A stretch of DNA of 5,837 nt from Candidatus Peregrinibacteria bacterium (GTDB lineage Bacteria > Patescibacteriota > Gracilibacteria > UM-FILTER-43-11). How positions within the stretch are numbered: position 1 is the first letter of the stretch; the number at the start of each line of letters is the position of its first letter. The stretch lies in contig DAOWGG010000100.1 of the NCBI GenBank assembly GCA_030637565.1, positions 1 through 5,837 on the forward strand. The letters run 5' to 3'. The notes under the pieces are model-generated. The model was not told where the DNA came from. It saw only the letters and a list, made by a program, of their open reading frames with translations, and ran no database searches. A program made the translations under genes and the position numbers. Below are positions 1 through 5,837 of the stretch, piece by piece.

Positions 1-57
1 AAAAACCCTTACAGGTAATTTAATACAAAAAATAATCAATTTTGTTACAAAGTTAAT

Positions 58-603
58 CTAAGCGATTCGTTTTTTTTCACGCCTTTGATGAGCCCAGTCT
101 AAAATCTTCCTAGAAACCCCCTCAGGATCAGGGATACGATCAATAAAAAAATCAGAAGCATCACCAGCGGCCGTTTGAACAGTTAGATCTCCATATTTCA
201 AAATAGTTGGGATGAAACCACTAATAGTACCCATTGTGTCCTGAATTTGCTCCAAGGGAGTAGAGGTTACACTTCTTTTTAAAAATGAAATTTGAGTCAC
301 ATCAATCAAGCGATCAGTGGTAATAATAAAAATATCAAATTCCTCATCAAGCCATCGGATACAGGAAAAAAGAAGCCCATATAAAATAAAAACACAAGAA
401 AAAATACCAATAACAACTCCACGATTATAATAGTTGGAGAGAGGGTAAATATTAAACCAAAATAAAAGGAAGAGAGCGAGTGGTAAAACAACAATCAAAA
501 GAAAGGCAAGAAAAATTTTAGCAAAAACAATGGAGTGTTTTTGAATAACCGCTAAAACCTCTTCACCCTCTCTTTTCCCTGGGAAATCAAATGCAATACT
601 CAT
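58..603 (-). CDS. Membrane protein with bacterial PH domain (bPH_2/YdbS-like), shorter paralogue
   Basis: Predicted inner-membrane protein of 181 residues with the same layout as its upstream neighbour: hydrophobic helices at about 26-50 and 62-83, then a bacterial PH-like domain at about 86-172. The domain shows the family pattern clearly: IFIITTDRLIDVTQ, PLEQIQDTMGTISG, LKYGDLTVQTAAG and a final FFIDRIPDPEGVSRKI. A short, highly charged tail (RREKKRIA) ends the protein. The ATG at 603 has no visible Shine-Dalgarno. The two proteins share pattern but little direct identity, so any duplication is old or they were recruited to work as a pair. The 64 bases between the two genes are AT-rich with no convincing promoter or terminator, so co-transcription is likely. 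Function is unknown. Confidence 0.82.
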   Translation of the reverse strand: MSIAFDFPGKREGEEVLAVIQKHSIVFAKIFLAFLLIVVLPLALFLLFWFNIYPLSNYYNRGVVIGIFSCVFILYGLLFSCIRWLDEEFDIFIITTDRLIDVTQISFLKRSVTSTPLEQIQDTMGTISGFIPTILKYGDLTVQTAAGDASDFFIDRIPDPEGVSRKILDWAHQRREKKRIA

Positions 604-667
604 AAAAACAAAAGGAATGGAAATACAATGCTAATAATAAAGGATAATTCGTTAAAATAAAATCAAT

Positions 668-1285
668 TTAAGCCCCATACTCGAGCTTATCAATATCTTT
701 AAGGTAACCCAGAGGAACTCTAGAGGGTTTTTGTCGGGGATACGTACGACCCTCTTGACGACGAAGAATATGCTGACGCTTCACACGATTAATCTGCTCT
801 AGATAATAATGAGGATTCGGAGCAAATGGAATCACTACTGGAGGAGAGGAAGTAGAAAGCGTAATAACCAAAGCACCATAATTTAAATAATTACGAAAAA
901 TTCCATGGGCAACCACGCCTACATCCTGGATTTTGGTCAAATCAATCGCATCATTGTCATTTTTCAAAAAAACAGTCTTTCGAGCGATAACGATTCGACA
1001 GTCCGTAATGATAATAACGTTAAAATAAAAATTAAAAAGTTGAAGGAAGAATGTGTTAATAAAAAAGATGGAGACGATAATAACCAAAAAGGCAAAGGAA
1101 GTGTATAAAAAACTAATTTTAAAAACAGTAATAATTGCCCCAATAACCAAAGAAGTCAAAAGACTCAAAAGACCAACCGTTAAGCCAAAAATAAGAGGTT
1201 TAAGAAAATGCGTCCAATGCTTTCGAAAGAAAAACTGAACTTCTTCGTAATCGAGCGGCCCGACTTGTGTCATTAAATCACCCAT
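668..1285 (-). CDS. Membrane protein with bacterial PH domain (bPH_2/YdbS-like), longer paralogue
   Basis: Predicted inner-membrane protein of 205 residues. Two hydrophobic helices span about 29-54 and 57-82, followed by a cytoplasmic bacterial PH-like beta domain at about 84-170. Its hallmarks are the ITDCRIVIAR strand with a following FLKND turn, IDLTKIQDVGV, and a YLNYGALVIT strand. The last 35 residues are basic (HILRRQEGRTYPRQKPSR) and lie outside the domain. The function of this family is unknown; YdbS/YdbT-type proteins are linked only loosely to membrane stress. ATG at 1285 is used; a second in-frame ATG at 1273 has a GGTG five bases ahead and may be the real start. It is followed 64 bases later by a gene of the same architecture. 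Fold assignment is fairly safe; no function is claimed. Confidence 0.8.
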   Translation of the reverse strand: MGDLMTQVGPLDYEEVQFFFRKHWTHFLKPLIFGLTVGLLSLLTSLVIGAIITVFKISFLYTSFAFLVIIVSIFFINTFFLQLFNFYFNVIIITDCRIVIARKTVFLKNDNDAIDLTKIQDVGVVAHGIFRNYLNYGALVITLSTSSPPVVIPFAPNPHYYLEQINRVKRQHILRRQEGRTYPRQKPSRVPLGYLKDIDKLEYGA

Positions 1286-1321
1286 ACGCCTTTTTAAGTA
1301 AACGGAGGGCCATTAGGGGTT

Positions 1322-1352
1322 TATATAATAGCACAAAATAAAAATAGAGCAA
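1322..1352 (-). promoter_or_regulatory. Weak candidate promoter upstream of the first PH-domain gene
   Basis: On the minus strand TTGCTC (1352-1347) is followed after 16 bases by TATTAT (1330-1325), with an overlapping TATATA (1327-1322). The -10 match is fair and the -35 match poor, in very AT-rich DNA. It lies in the 79-base gap between the glycosyltransferase stop and the next gene, where a promoter could be expected. No operator-like palindrome was seen. Confidence 0.25.
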
Positions 1353-1364
1353 ATAGTTTAGCCA

Positions 1365-2201
1365 TTATACAGATTGAATCTCTATCTTTTCCTTAAAAAC
1401 CAATTTAATAAACCGATAAGTTGCATTCCAAATTCGCTTGATTCGAGAGGGCTCACGGAAAAGACGCCACAACCATTCAAGGCCTAATTTTTGCATTAAT
1501 TTAGGCGCTCTTTTAATTTTACCGCCATAAAAATCAAAAGAACCCCCCACACCAATCGCGACCTTAACCGAACTCAGCTTAAATAAATTTCGATGAATCC
1601 AAAGCTCCTGACTAGGACTGCCATAGGCAACAAAAAGAATATCAGGTTTTACCTCGTTAACCAGATCACAAATTTCATCCTCATCTTCTTTATGAGGGGA
1701 TCCTTCGTGATAACCAATAATAGATGCCTTAGGGTAAAGAGATAATAATTTTTGCTTCGCACGCTTTGCTACCCCCTTAGAAGCCCCAAGTAAATAGATT
1801 TTCCAATGATTCTCTTGGGAATATTCCACTAATTTTGGAAGTAAATCTGAACCTGTAATGCGCTGACTCAAAACACTTTTTATTTTTTTAGGCGAAAAAA
1901 CAATAACAACTAAAGAAGAGAAAAGCTGAAAATAATTTTTAAAAATATTCTCAAAAAGTGGTAGGGAAAGATAATAAGCCGCCCACAAAACACCAATTCC
2001 ATCTGCTGTATTTAAGTTAGATGCCTGAAGAACTTCCGAAAATTCATCATCCACAGAGGCGTTCAAAATCATTTCCGGATTCACCGTCACCACATAAGCT
2101 TTACGATTGGAGGAGACAAAATCTTCAATGCGACCCAAAAAACTTTTATAAGTTAAGTTATCAATTGGAACACCTGTGATATCAATGCGTTTCAAACTCA
2201 C
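1365..2201 (-). CDS. WecG/TagA/CpsF family (GT26) glycosyltransferase with hydrophobic insertion
   Basis: Membrane-associated glycosyltransferase of the family that adds N-acetylmannosamine or a related sugar from a UDP-sugar to a polyprenyl-diphosphate-linked sugar, an early step in teichoic acid, common antigen or exopolysaccharide synthesis. Visible motifs are VTVNPEM (38-44), TADGIG with candidate catalytic Asp 67 (65-70), GSPSQELW (194-201), GVGGSFDFYGGK (217-228) and the C-terminal GLEWLWRLFREPSR (240-253), which in TagA belongs to the membrane-docking appendage. At 278 residues it is longer than the usual ~240; the extra length lies mainly between about 76 and 112, between the ADG motif and RITGSDL, and includes a hydrophobic stretch (about 91-102). 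The start is GTG at 2201, overlapping the methyltransferase TGA; no ATG occurs nearby in frame. The exact sugar and polymer cannot be deduced, as no other polysaccharide genes are in view. Confidence 0.9.
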   Translation of the reverse strand: MSLKRIDITGVPIDNLTYKSFLGRIEDFVSSNRKAYVVTVNPEMILNASVDDEFSEVLQASNLNTADGIGVLWAAYYLSLPLFENIFKNYFQLFSSLVVIVFSPKKIKSVLSQRITGSDLLPKLVEYSQENHWKIYLLGASKGVAKRAKQKLLSLYPKASIIGYHEGSPHKEDEDEICDLVNEVKPDILFVAYGSPSQELWIHRNLFKLSSVKVAIGVGGSFDFYGGKIKRAPKLMQKLGLEWLWRLFREPSRIKRIWNATYRFIKLVFKEKIEIQSV

Positions 2202-2926
2202 TTTTTAGTTGCGATTAAACATAAATTAAAAGATCTTTTAAAACTTACCCGATTTCCTCTTTTTACAAAATAAAATTCTTTAATTTCCCAATTTTTATTT
2301 TTAAAATAATGAAGAAATTCGTTGGGTAAGAAGGCATGATAATACCTTTTTATAGGATGTTTTCCCCACTTAATCCATAAGTCATTCCAAGCATATCTTA
2401 ATCCAAAATGAATCAAAAACGAAAAAATAGATTTTAAAAGTACTAAAAAGTACTTTGATTGAAACAGATTCCAAACCGTCAAAATCAAAACCCCATCTTT
2501 TTTGAGAACCCGATGCATTTCAGAAACCGATTTTTGTCGAAGACGACGACCTGGAAGATGATGAAATGCAGCAATAGAAACAATGGCATCAAAAGTATTA
2601 TCGGGTAAATTTAAATCCGCCATGTCCCCTATCTTAAAAACAGTATTCGGAAAATTCTCACGAGCCTTTTCAAGTAAATGAGAATTATTATCAACACCTA
2701 AATAATCAACATCTTTATCTTTTAAAAGCTCATAAAACCGACCATTCCCACAGCCAAGATCAAGTACTTTTGAATGCTTTTTAATGAAGGGTAGAAAGTC
2801 TTGAAATTCAGACCATTGAACCTTACGACTCTGATCGAACTCGCCTGCAATCGCTGAATACGCTTTTTTAACCTGCTCCCGAATTGTATTGCTGTGCTTT
2901 TTGCGCATACTAAAAAATAACGCCAC
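2198..2926 (-). CDS. Class I SAM-dependent methyltransferase, Trm9/ALKBH8-like
   Basis: Rossmann-fold methyltransferase of about 240 residues. Motif I (VLDLGCGNG) is at 54-62, the acidic ribose-binding residue is D79 in GVDNN, the next acidic motif is GDMAD near 100-104, and the motif IV region is FDAIVSIAAFHHL at 112-124, followed by RVLKKDGVLILTVWN at 139-153. The N-terminal YSAIAGEFDQSR, the SIAxxHHL motif, the VW after the Lys-Asp-Gly turn and a C-terminal RYYHAFLPNEF are features I associate with the eukaryotic tRNA wobble-uridine methyltransferases Trm9/ALKBH8 rather than with generic UbiE-type enzymes. The substrate here is not known. The segment around 158-190 is hydrophobic and aromatic and may bind membrane or partner. 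The start is GTG at 2926 with a weak AGG upstream; ATG at 2908 (seven codons in) is equally plausible. It overlaps the glycosyltransferase start by four bases (GTGA). Confidence 0.88.
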   Translation of the reverse strand: MALFFSMRKKHSNTIREQVKKAYSAIAGEFDQSRKVQWSEFQDFLPFIKKHSKVLDLGCGNGRFYELLKDKDVDYLGVDNNSHLLEKARENFPNTVFKIGDMADLNLPDNTFDAIVSIAAFHHLPGRRLRQKSVSEMHRVLKKDGVLILTVWNLFQSKYFLVLLKSIFSFLIHFGLRYAWNDLWIKWGKHPIKRYYHAFLPNEFLHYFKNKNWEIKEFYFVKRGNRVSFKRSFNLCLIATKK

Positions 2927-2936
2927 CAGTATACCT

Positions 2937-3001
2937 GAAAAAGGACTAGGGACTAGGGATTATCGACTAGCTTAGTTCCTAGTTGATAGTTCTTAGTCCT
3001 T
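2937..3001 (-). terminator. Candidate rho-independent terminator of the pil gene block
   Basis: Read on the minus strand, the heptamer array folds from AAGGACTA (3001-2994) onto TAGTCCTT (2948-2941) and runs into five T residues (2942-2938). This is the right order and place, immediately after the pilC stop, for a terminator separating the pilus genes from the methyltransferase-glycosyltransferase pair. The stem is long but imperfect, and the T run is short and partly used in the stem, so strength is uncertain. Confidence 0.45.
2941..3001. repeat. Inverted array of degenerate 7-bp CTAG-rich repeats forming a hairpin
   Basis: On the plus strand the left half is four 7-bp units: GGACTAG (2943-2949), GGACTAG (2950-2956), GGATTAT (2957-2963) and CGACTAG (2964-2970). 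The right half is four units in the opposite sense: TAGTTCC (2973-2979), TAGTTGA (2980-2986), TAGTTCT (2987-2993) and TAGTCCT (2994-3000). The outer 8 bp pair perfectly (AAGGACTA with TAGTCCTT), and inner units pair partly, better as plus-strand RNA where several differences become G-U pairs. The array fills nearly all of the gap between pilC and the methyltransferase gene and includes part of the pilC stop codon. It may be a dispersed intergenic repeat family; this window has only one clear copy. Confidence 0.75.
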
Positions 3002-4361
3002 ACGAAATAGTTGTTCCTATATAGAAGAATGGAAGCATGACAGCCAAAAGAATCGAACCAACCAAAAGTGCCACAATAAAAATCATAATAGGCTCAATCA
3101 TGGTCGAAATATTCTTCAAAGTATAATCGATACTCTTGTGATAGTTTTGACGAATTTTTATAAGCATCTTAGCAATAGTCCCCGTCAGCTCACCAATGTG
3201 AATCATTTGAGCGACCTGCAAAGGGAAGAGCTTATGTTCTTTAAACTTCTGAGCTTTAATGTCTTCTAATCCCATCATTTCACTCACACTTCTACCCAAA
3301 ACAATTCCATGACGAATCTCAGAAATCGCTCGTCGATAATGAAGATTCTCAATCGTTCTTTCTGAAATTTCAAACGCCTCAGTGATCAAAACACCACTCT
3401 GCAAAAGCATTCCTAAATTAGCAGCAAAAGCCATAATGTTTTGTTCTTTTGCAATACGACCAAAGACCGGGATACTGGAAACAAATTTTTCCCACATCAA
3501 CTTCCCAAATGTAGTCTTATTAATCAAAATTAAAAGAATGACGACAAAAGCGAAAGACGCACCAAAAATAAATAAATAATAAGTAGACAATACGTTACTG
3601 ATATCAATAACAATCTGAGTTAAAGCAGGAAGTGTAGCATTGGACTGCTCATAAAGCTCTGCAACCTTTGGAATAACAAAAATCATCATTCCCGCAACCA
3701 TTGAAAGCGCTAGAACAACTAAAATTACCGGGTAAAACATCGCTCCTTTAATTTTTCTCATAAAATCTTGATGCCCTTCTAAATCCTCTACAATTTGAGA
3801 CATCACCTCTTTTAAATTTCCACTTTTTTCCGCCGCCTCAACAAGCGCTGACTGCATTGGGGGGAAGACATGTGGAAAAACAGCCATCGACTCAGCCAAG
3901 CTCATTCCTCCATTAATATGGTGAATCATTTGATCATATAGCTTTTTGACCGTCTTATTTTTCGTTTGTGCCTGCATGATTAAAAGTGAATCAATCAAAG
4001 TCACCCCCGATCCAATCAATGTCGCCATCTGATCATAAAAGATCAAACGTTCACGATTAGAGAAACGAACAAACTTCAACCCCTTAGCACTCTTTCCACT
4101 AAGTTTTGTTTTTTCAGCAACCTGAGGAGTAATAATAGGAGAAGTAGCAGGGGTAGCTGGAGCCACAGTAGGCGAAGTAGAAGTTGTAGCAGCAGGAGTT
4201 GATGGGGCTACAGGAACAACAGGCTCAGAAGAAACAGGCTCCACAGGAGTAGGCGGAACCACTATTTTTTGTTTATGGTGAGTAAATCTCCCAAAGAAGA
4301 GATCAATCTCTAGCCAGAGATCGGAAAATGCATGCCGAAGATTTTTAGCAAGTGCATTCAT
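3000..4361 (-). CDS. pilC: Type IV pilus inner-membrane platform protein PilC (GspF family) with extended Pro-rich N-terminus
   Basis: Polytopic inner-membrane platform protein that couples the PilB motor to pilin assembly. At 453 residues it is longer than the usual ~400. Two T2SSF domains are visible, about 103-226 and 308-440, each with the typical helical motif (AAEKSGNL near 176-183; GELTGTIAKML near 390-400). Membrane helices are near 207-233, 261-281 and 421-447. Residues 1-32 form a short, partly amphipathic segment and about 36-79 are a low-complexity Pro/Ala/Thr/Val/Ser linker; the usual short N-terminal segment of PilC is not recognisable. The ATG overlaps the pseudopilin stop by one base (TAATG), which fixes this start and suggests translational coupling. 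The stop codon lies in the outer stem of the downstream repeat hairpin. Family assignment is firm; the role of the N-terminal extension is unknown. Confidence 0.94.
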   Translation of the reverse strand: MNALAKNLRHAFSDLWLEIDLFFGRFTHHKQKIVVPPTPVEPVSSEPVVPVAPSTPAATTSTSPTVAPATPATSPIITPQVAEKTKLSGKSAKGLKFVRFSNRERLIFYDQMATLIGSGVTLIDSLLIMQAQTKNKTVKKLYDQMIHHINGGMSLAESMAVFPHVFPPMQSALVEAAEKSGNLKEVMSQIVEDLEGHQDFMRKIKGAMFYPVILVVLALSMVAGMMIFVIPKVAELYEQSNATLPALTQIVIDISNVLSTYYLFIFGASFAFVVILLILINKTTFGKLMWEKFVSSIPVFGRIAKEQNIMAFAANLGMLLQSGVLITEAFEISERTIENLHYRRAISEIRHGIVLGRSVSEMMGLEDIKAQKFKEHKLFPLQVAQMIHIGELTGTIAKMLIKIRQNYHKSIDYTLKNISTMIEPIMIFIVALLVGSILLAVMLPFFYIGTTIS

Positions 4362-5032
4362 TATTTAAGTATTAATGTATCACTGGAATTTCCATCGAAA
4401 TCTTGAACGGTCAATGTTAAAGATTCAGTAAGAACATCCGAGCTATAAATATATTTCTTTCCATACGGCGCTAATATTTCCATACGTGGGCTATTTGTAT
4501 TGTTAATCAAAATCGGATTAGCGGTAGCACTCTCTCGTGAGAGATTGAAATGAATAAAGCGAATTCGATTGGAAATAACATCATCACTAACCAATTCATA
4601 ATTCCATTCAATGTCTTCTGCAGTATTAAATTCAATACACTCACTAGCAACACCAACACTTCTTACTTCAATAATTTTCCCCTCCCCATTTTTTTGAGTC
4701 AAATTACCAGCTTCATAATCAATACTATGACCATCGGTACAACTGGAACCTAAACTCAAAAGCAAAGGATTACTTACATCATTTCCCTCTTCAATTACAA
4801 CAAAGCCAGGTAAAAAATGAATCACTGCTTTATCAAAATCCCCACGTAAAACCTTTAGCTCTTCTTGCTTAACCAAATCGGTTAAAAAACTAGTCACCTC
4901 ACGAGCTTTTAAAATATCTCCCAAATAACCAAATCCAACTACAGAAGAAACAGACATAACCGCCACAATAGCAACTACCACCAAAAGCTCCACTAGAGAG
5001 AATCCCGATGCTGTTAAATTATTTTGTTTAAT
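4361..5032 (-). CDS. Type IV pilin-like / pseudopilin protein (GspH-like) with prepilin signal and non-AUG start
   Basis: Minor pilin or pseudopilin expected to be cleaved by a prepilin peptidase and assembled by the neighbouring PilB and PilC. The N-terminus reads ASG|FSLVELLVVVAIVAV: Gly at -1, Phe at +1, Glu at +5 and a hydrophobic helix that anchors in the membrane and packs in the fibre core. The rest (about 190 residues) is polar, probably beta-rich, with two cysteines (about 98 and 132 from the ATT start) that could form a disulfide. The first standard start codon in frame is GTG at 4993, which encodes Val at +4 of the mature protein and would remove the cleavage site, so it is unlikely. 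Upstream only ATT (5032) or ATC (5035) is available before the pilB TAA, which lies in the same frame. I use ATT, giving about 223 residues; no Shine-Dalgarno is visible. It overlaps pilC by one base (TAATG). Pilin class is well supported; the GspH subtype is a guess. Confidence 0.85.
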   Translation of the reverse strand: MKQNNLTASGFSLVELLVVVAIVAVMSVSSVVGFGYLGDILKAREVTSFLTDLVKQEELKVLRGDFDKAVIHFLPGFVVIEEGNDVSNPLLLSLGSSCTDGHSIDYEAGNLTQKNGEGKIIEVRSVGVASECIEFNTAEDIEWNYELVSDDVISNRIRFIHFNLSRESATANPILINNTNSPRMEILAPYGKKYIYSSDVLTESLTLTVQDFDGNSSDTLILK

Positions 5033-5041
5033 GATTTTTTG

Positions 5042-5837
5042 TTAAGCAATTATTTGCAACGCTTGTTCAATAGTAATATCCCCCGTCACAGCTTTATAAA
5101 GAGCATCTTTTTTAAGCGGGATCATCCCTTCTTCAACAGCTTTGGCTTCAATTTCCTGATGCGAAGCATTATCAACAATCAGCTCTTCTACAGCAGGTGA
5201 CATTTCAAGGACTTCAAAAAGACCAATACGACCTTTGTATCCCGTGTTATTACACTGCTCACAGCCCTTGGCTTGATAAAAGAAATCATCTTCGGGGTTT
5301 GTCCCAATTTCATCACGCAAAAGTTTATGATATTTTTTGGGAACCTCGTACTGTTCACGGCAATAATTACAAACTTTACGAACCAGGCGCTGAGAAATAA
5401 TAAGCTTCACCGCCGCCGTGATTAGGAATCGATCAATTTCCATATTGAGCAAACGCTGGATCGTTCCTACCGCCGTGTTGGTATGTAGGGTAGAAAAAAC
5501 CAAATGCCCCGTCAGCGCCGATTCGATCGCCAATGAAGCCGTTTTTTGATCACGAACTTCCCCCACCATAATAATATCCGGATCCTGACGAACCAAAGAG
5601 CGAATTCCATCGGGAAAATCAAAGCCAATATCAGGATTGATCTGACTTTGAGTTACATTAGGAATCTGATATTCAATCGGGTCTTCAAGGGTAGAAATGT
5701 TATAGGCCGTCGCATCAAAAGTAGAAATCATAGAAAAAAGCGAAGTAGATTTACCACTACCCGTAGGCCCTACCGCCAAAATCATTCCATATGTCGCCCG
5801 TAAATGCTTTTCAACTTTTAAAAGACTACTCGGAAGC
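5042..5837 (-). CDS. pilB: Type IV pilus / type II secretion assembly ATPase (PilB/GspE family), C-terminal part
   Basis: Cytoplasmic hexameric ATPase that powers polymerisation of pilins or pseudopilins from the inner face of the membrane. The frame stays open to the window edge, so about 264 residues are visible and roughly the N-terminal half of a usual 550-600 residue protein is missing. The internal ATG at 5785 is not the start: it is the Met of the conserved 'YGMILAVGPTGSGKST' stretch. In fragment numbering, Walker A (GPTGSGKST) is at 23-31, the Asp box (STLEDPIEYQ) near 48-57, Walker B (DPDIIMVGEVRD) at 85-96 and the His box (GHLVFSTLHTN) near 110-120. A zinc-type tetracysteine pair, CNYC and CEQC, sits at 156-159 and 192-195. 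All catalytic motifs look intact. It is followed directly by a pseudopilin and pilC. The family is certain; whether it drives a pilus, a competence pseudopilus or a secretion system cannot be told from this fragment. Confidence 0.95.
   Translation of the reverse strand, partial: LPSSLLKVEKHLRATYGMILAVGPTGSGKSTSLFSMISTFDATAYNISTLEDPIEYQIPNVTQSQINPDIGFDFPDGIRSLVRQDPDIIMVGEVRDQKTASLAIESALTGHLVFSTLHTNTAVGTIQRLLNMEIDRFLITAAVKLIISQRLVRKVCNYCREQYEVPKKYHKLLRDEIGTNPEDDFFYQAKGCEQCNNTGYKGRIGLFEVLEMSPAVEELIVDNASHQEIEAKAVEEGMIPLKKDALYKAVTGDITIEQALQIIA

Noticed and set aside
41..51. TTTGTTACAAA small palindrome after the last gene, as a terminator.
   Set aside because: The arms are only 4-5 bp, almost all A-T, with a 1-3 base loop; too weak to call.
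905..1238. Plus-strand open frames opposite the first PH-domain gene.
   Set aside because: They are lysine/asparagine-rich frames lying antisense to a well supported membrane protein gene, with no domain pattern; they are shadows.
2198..2200. TGA recoded as glycine, as in some candidate phyla.
   Set aside because: The TGA ends the methyltransferase at the expected length and overlaps a GTG start; no gene here has an internal TGA.
2928..2933. TATACT on the minus strand just ahead of the methyltransferase as a -10 box; it would place the transcript start near 2921 and favour ATG 2908 as the start codon.
   Set aside because: No acceptable -35 hexamer at 16-18 bases and no extended -10; a lone hexamer in AT-rich DNA is weak evidence.
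5042..5044. Stop-codon read-through joining pilB to the pseudopilin, since both are in the same frame around the TAA.
   Set aside because: A fusion would put a prepilin leader at the end of a cytoplasmic ATPase, where a prepilin peptidase could not use it normally; TAA is also the least leaky stop.
5197..5803. Plus-strand open frames opposite pilB.
   Set aside because: Antisense to conserved Walker and Cys motifs of the ATPase; composition and lack of motifs mark them as shadows.

Overview
All seven protein genes in this window lie on the minus strand, so the biological order runs from the high-coordinate end to the low-coordinate end. The DNA is AT-rich, gene starts rarely have a good Shine-Dalgarno sequence, several starts are GTG or odder, and neighbouring genes overlap by 1-4 bases (TAATG, GTGA). 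The gene content (type IV pilus ATPase, pseudopilin and PilC; a Trm9-like methyltransferase; a WecG/TagA glycosyltransferase; small two-helix membrane proteins with bacterial PH domains) suggests a Patescibacteria/CPR-type bacterium. That is an inference from style and content, not a proven assignment. TGA ends the methyltransferase gene inside a GTGA overlap, which argues against the UGA=Gly code of Gracilibacteria/Absconditabacteria.

Region 1 (about 5837 to 3000) is a type IV pilus / type II secretion-like assembly block: the C-terminal half of a PilB/GspE ATPase (cut by the window edge), a pseudopilin with a class III prepilin signal, and a PilC/GspF platform protein with a long Pro/Ala/Thr-rich N-terminal extension. 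They follow one another almost without gaps and are probably co-transcribed. The pseudopilin has no ATG, GTG or TTG in frame ahead of its cleavage site, so its start is ATT/ATC or depends on an A6 tract.

Region 2 (2927 to 2999) is the only clear break. It holds degenerate 7-bp repeats arranged as two inverted halves, giving a hairpin that begins at the pilC stop and is followed by a T run on the minus strand. It is a likely terminator built from a CTAG-rich repeat.

Region 3 (2926 to 1365) is a two-gene unit: a class I SAM methyltransferase resembling the Trm9/ALKBH8 tRNA wobble-uridine family, overlapping by GTGA with a GT26 (WecG/TagA/CpsF) glycosyltransferase that carries an unusual hydrophobic insertion.

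Region 4 (1285 to 58) holds two adjacent, divergent membrane proteins of the same architecture (two N-terminal helices plus a bPH_2/YdbS-like domain), with a weak candidate promoter in front of the first. No RNA gene, CRISPR array, transposase or phage gene was seen. Nothing amounts to a clearly new multi-gene system; the best leads are the pseudopilin start, the heptamer hairpin and the Trm9-like methyltransferase.
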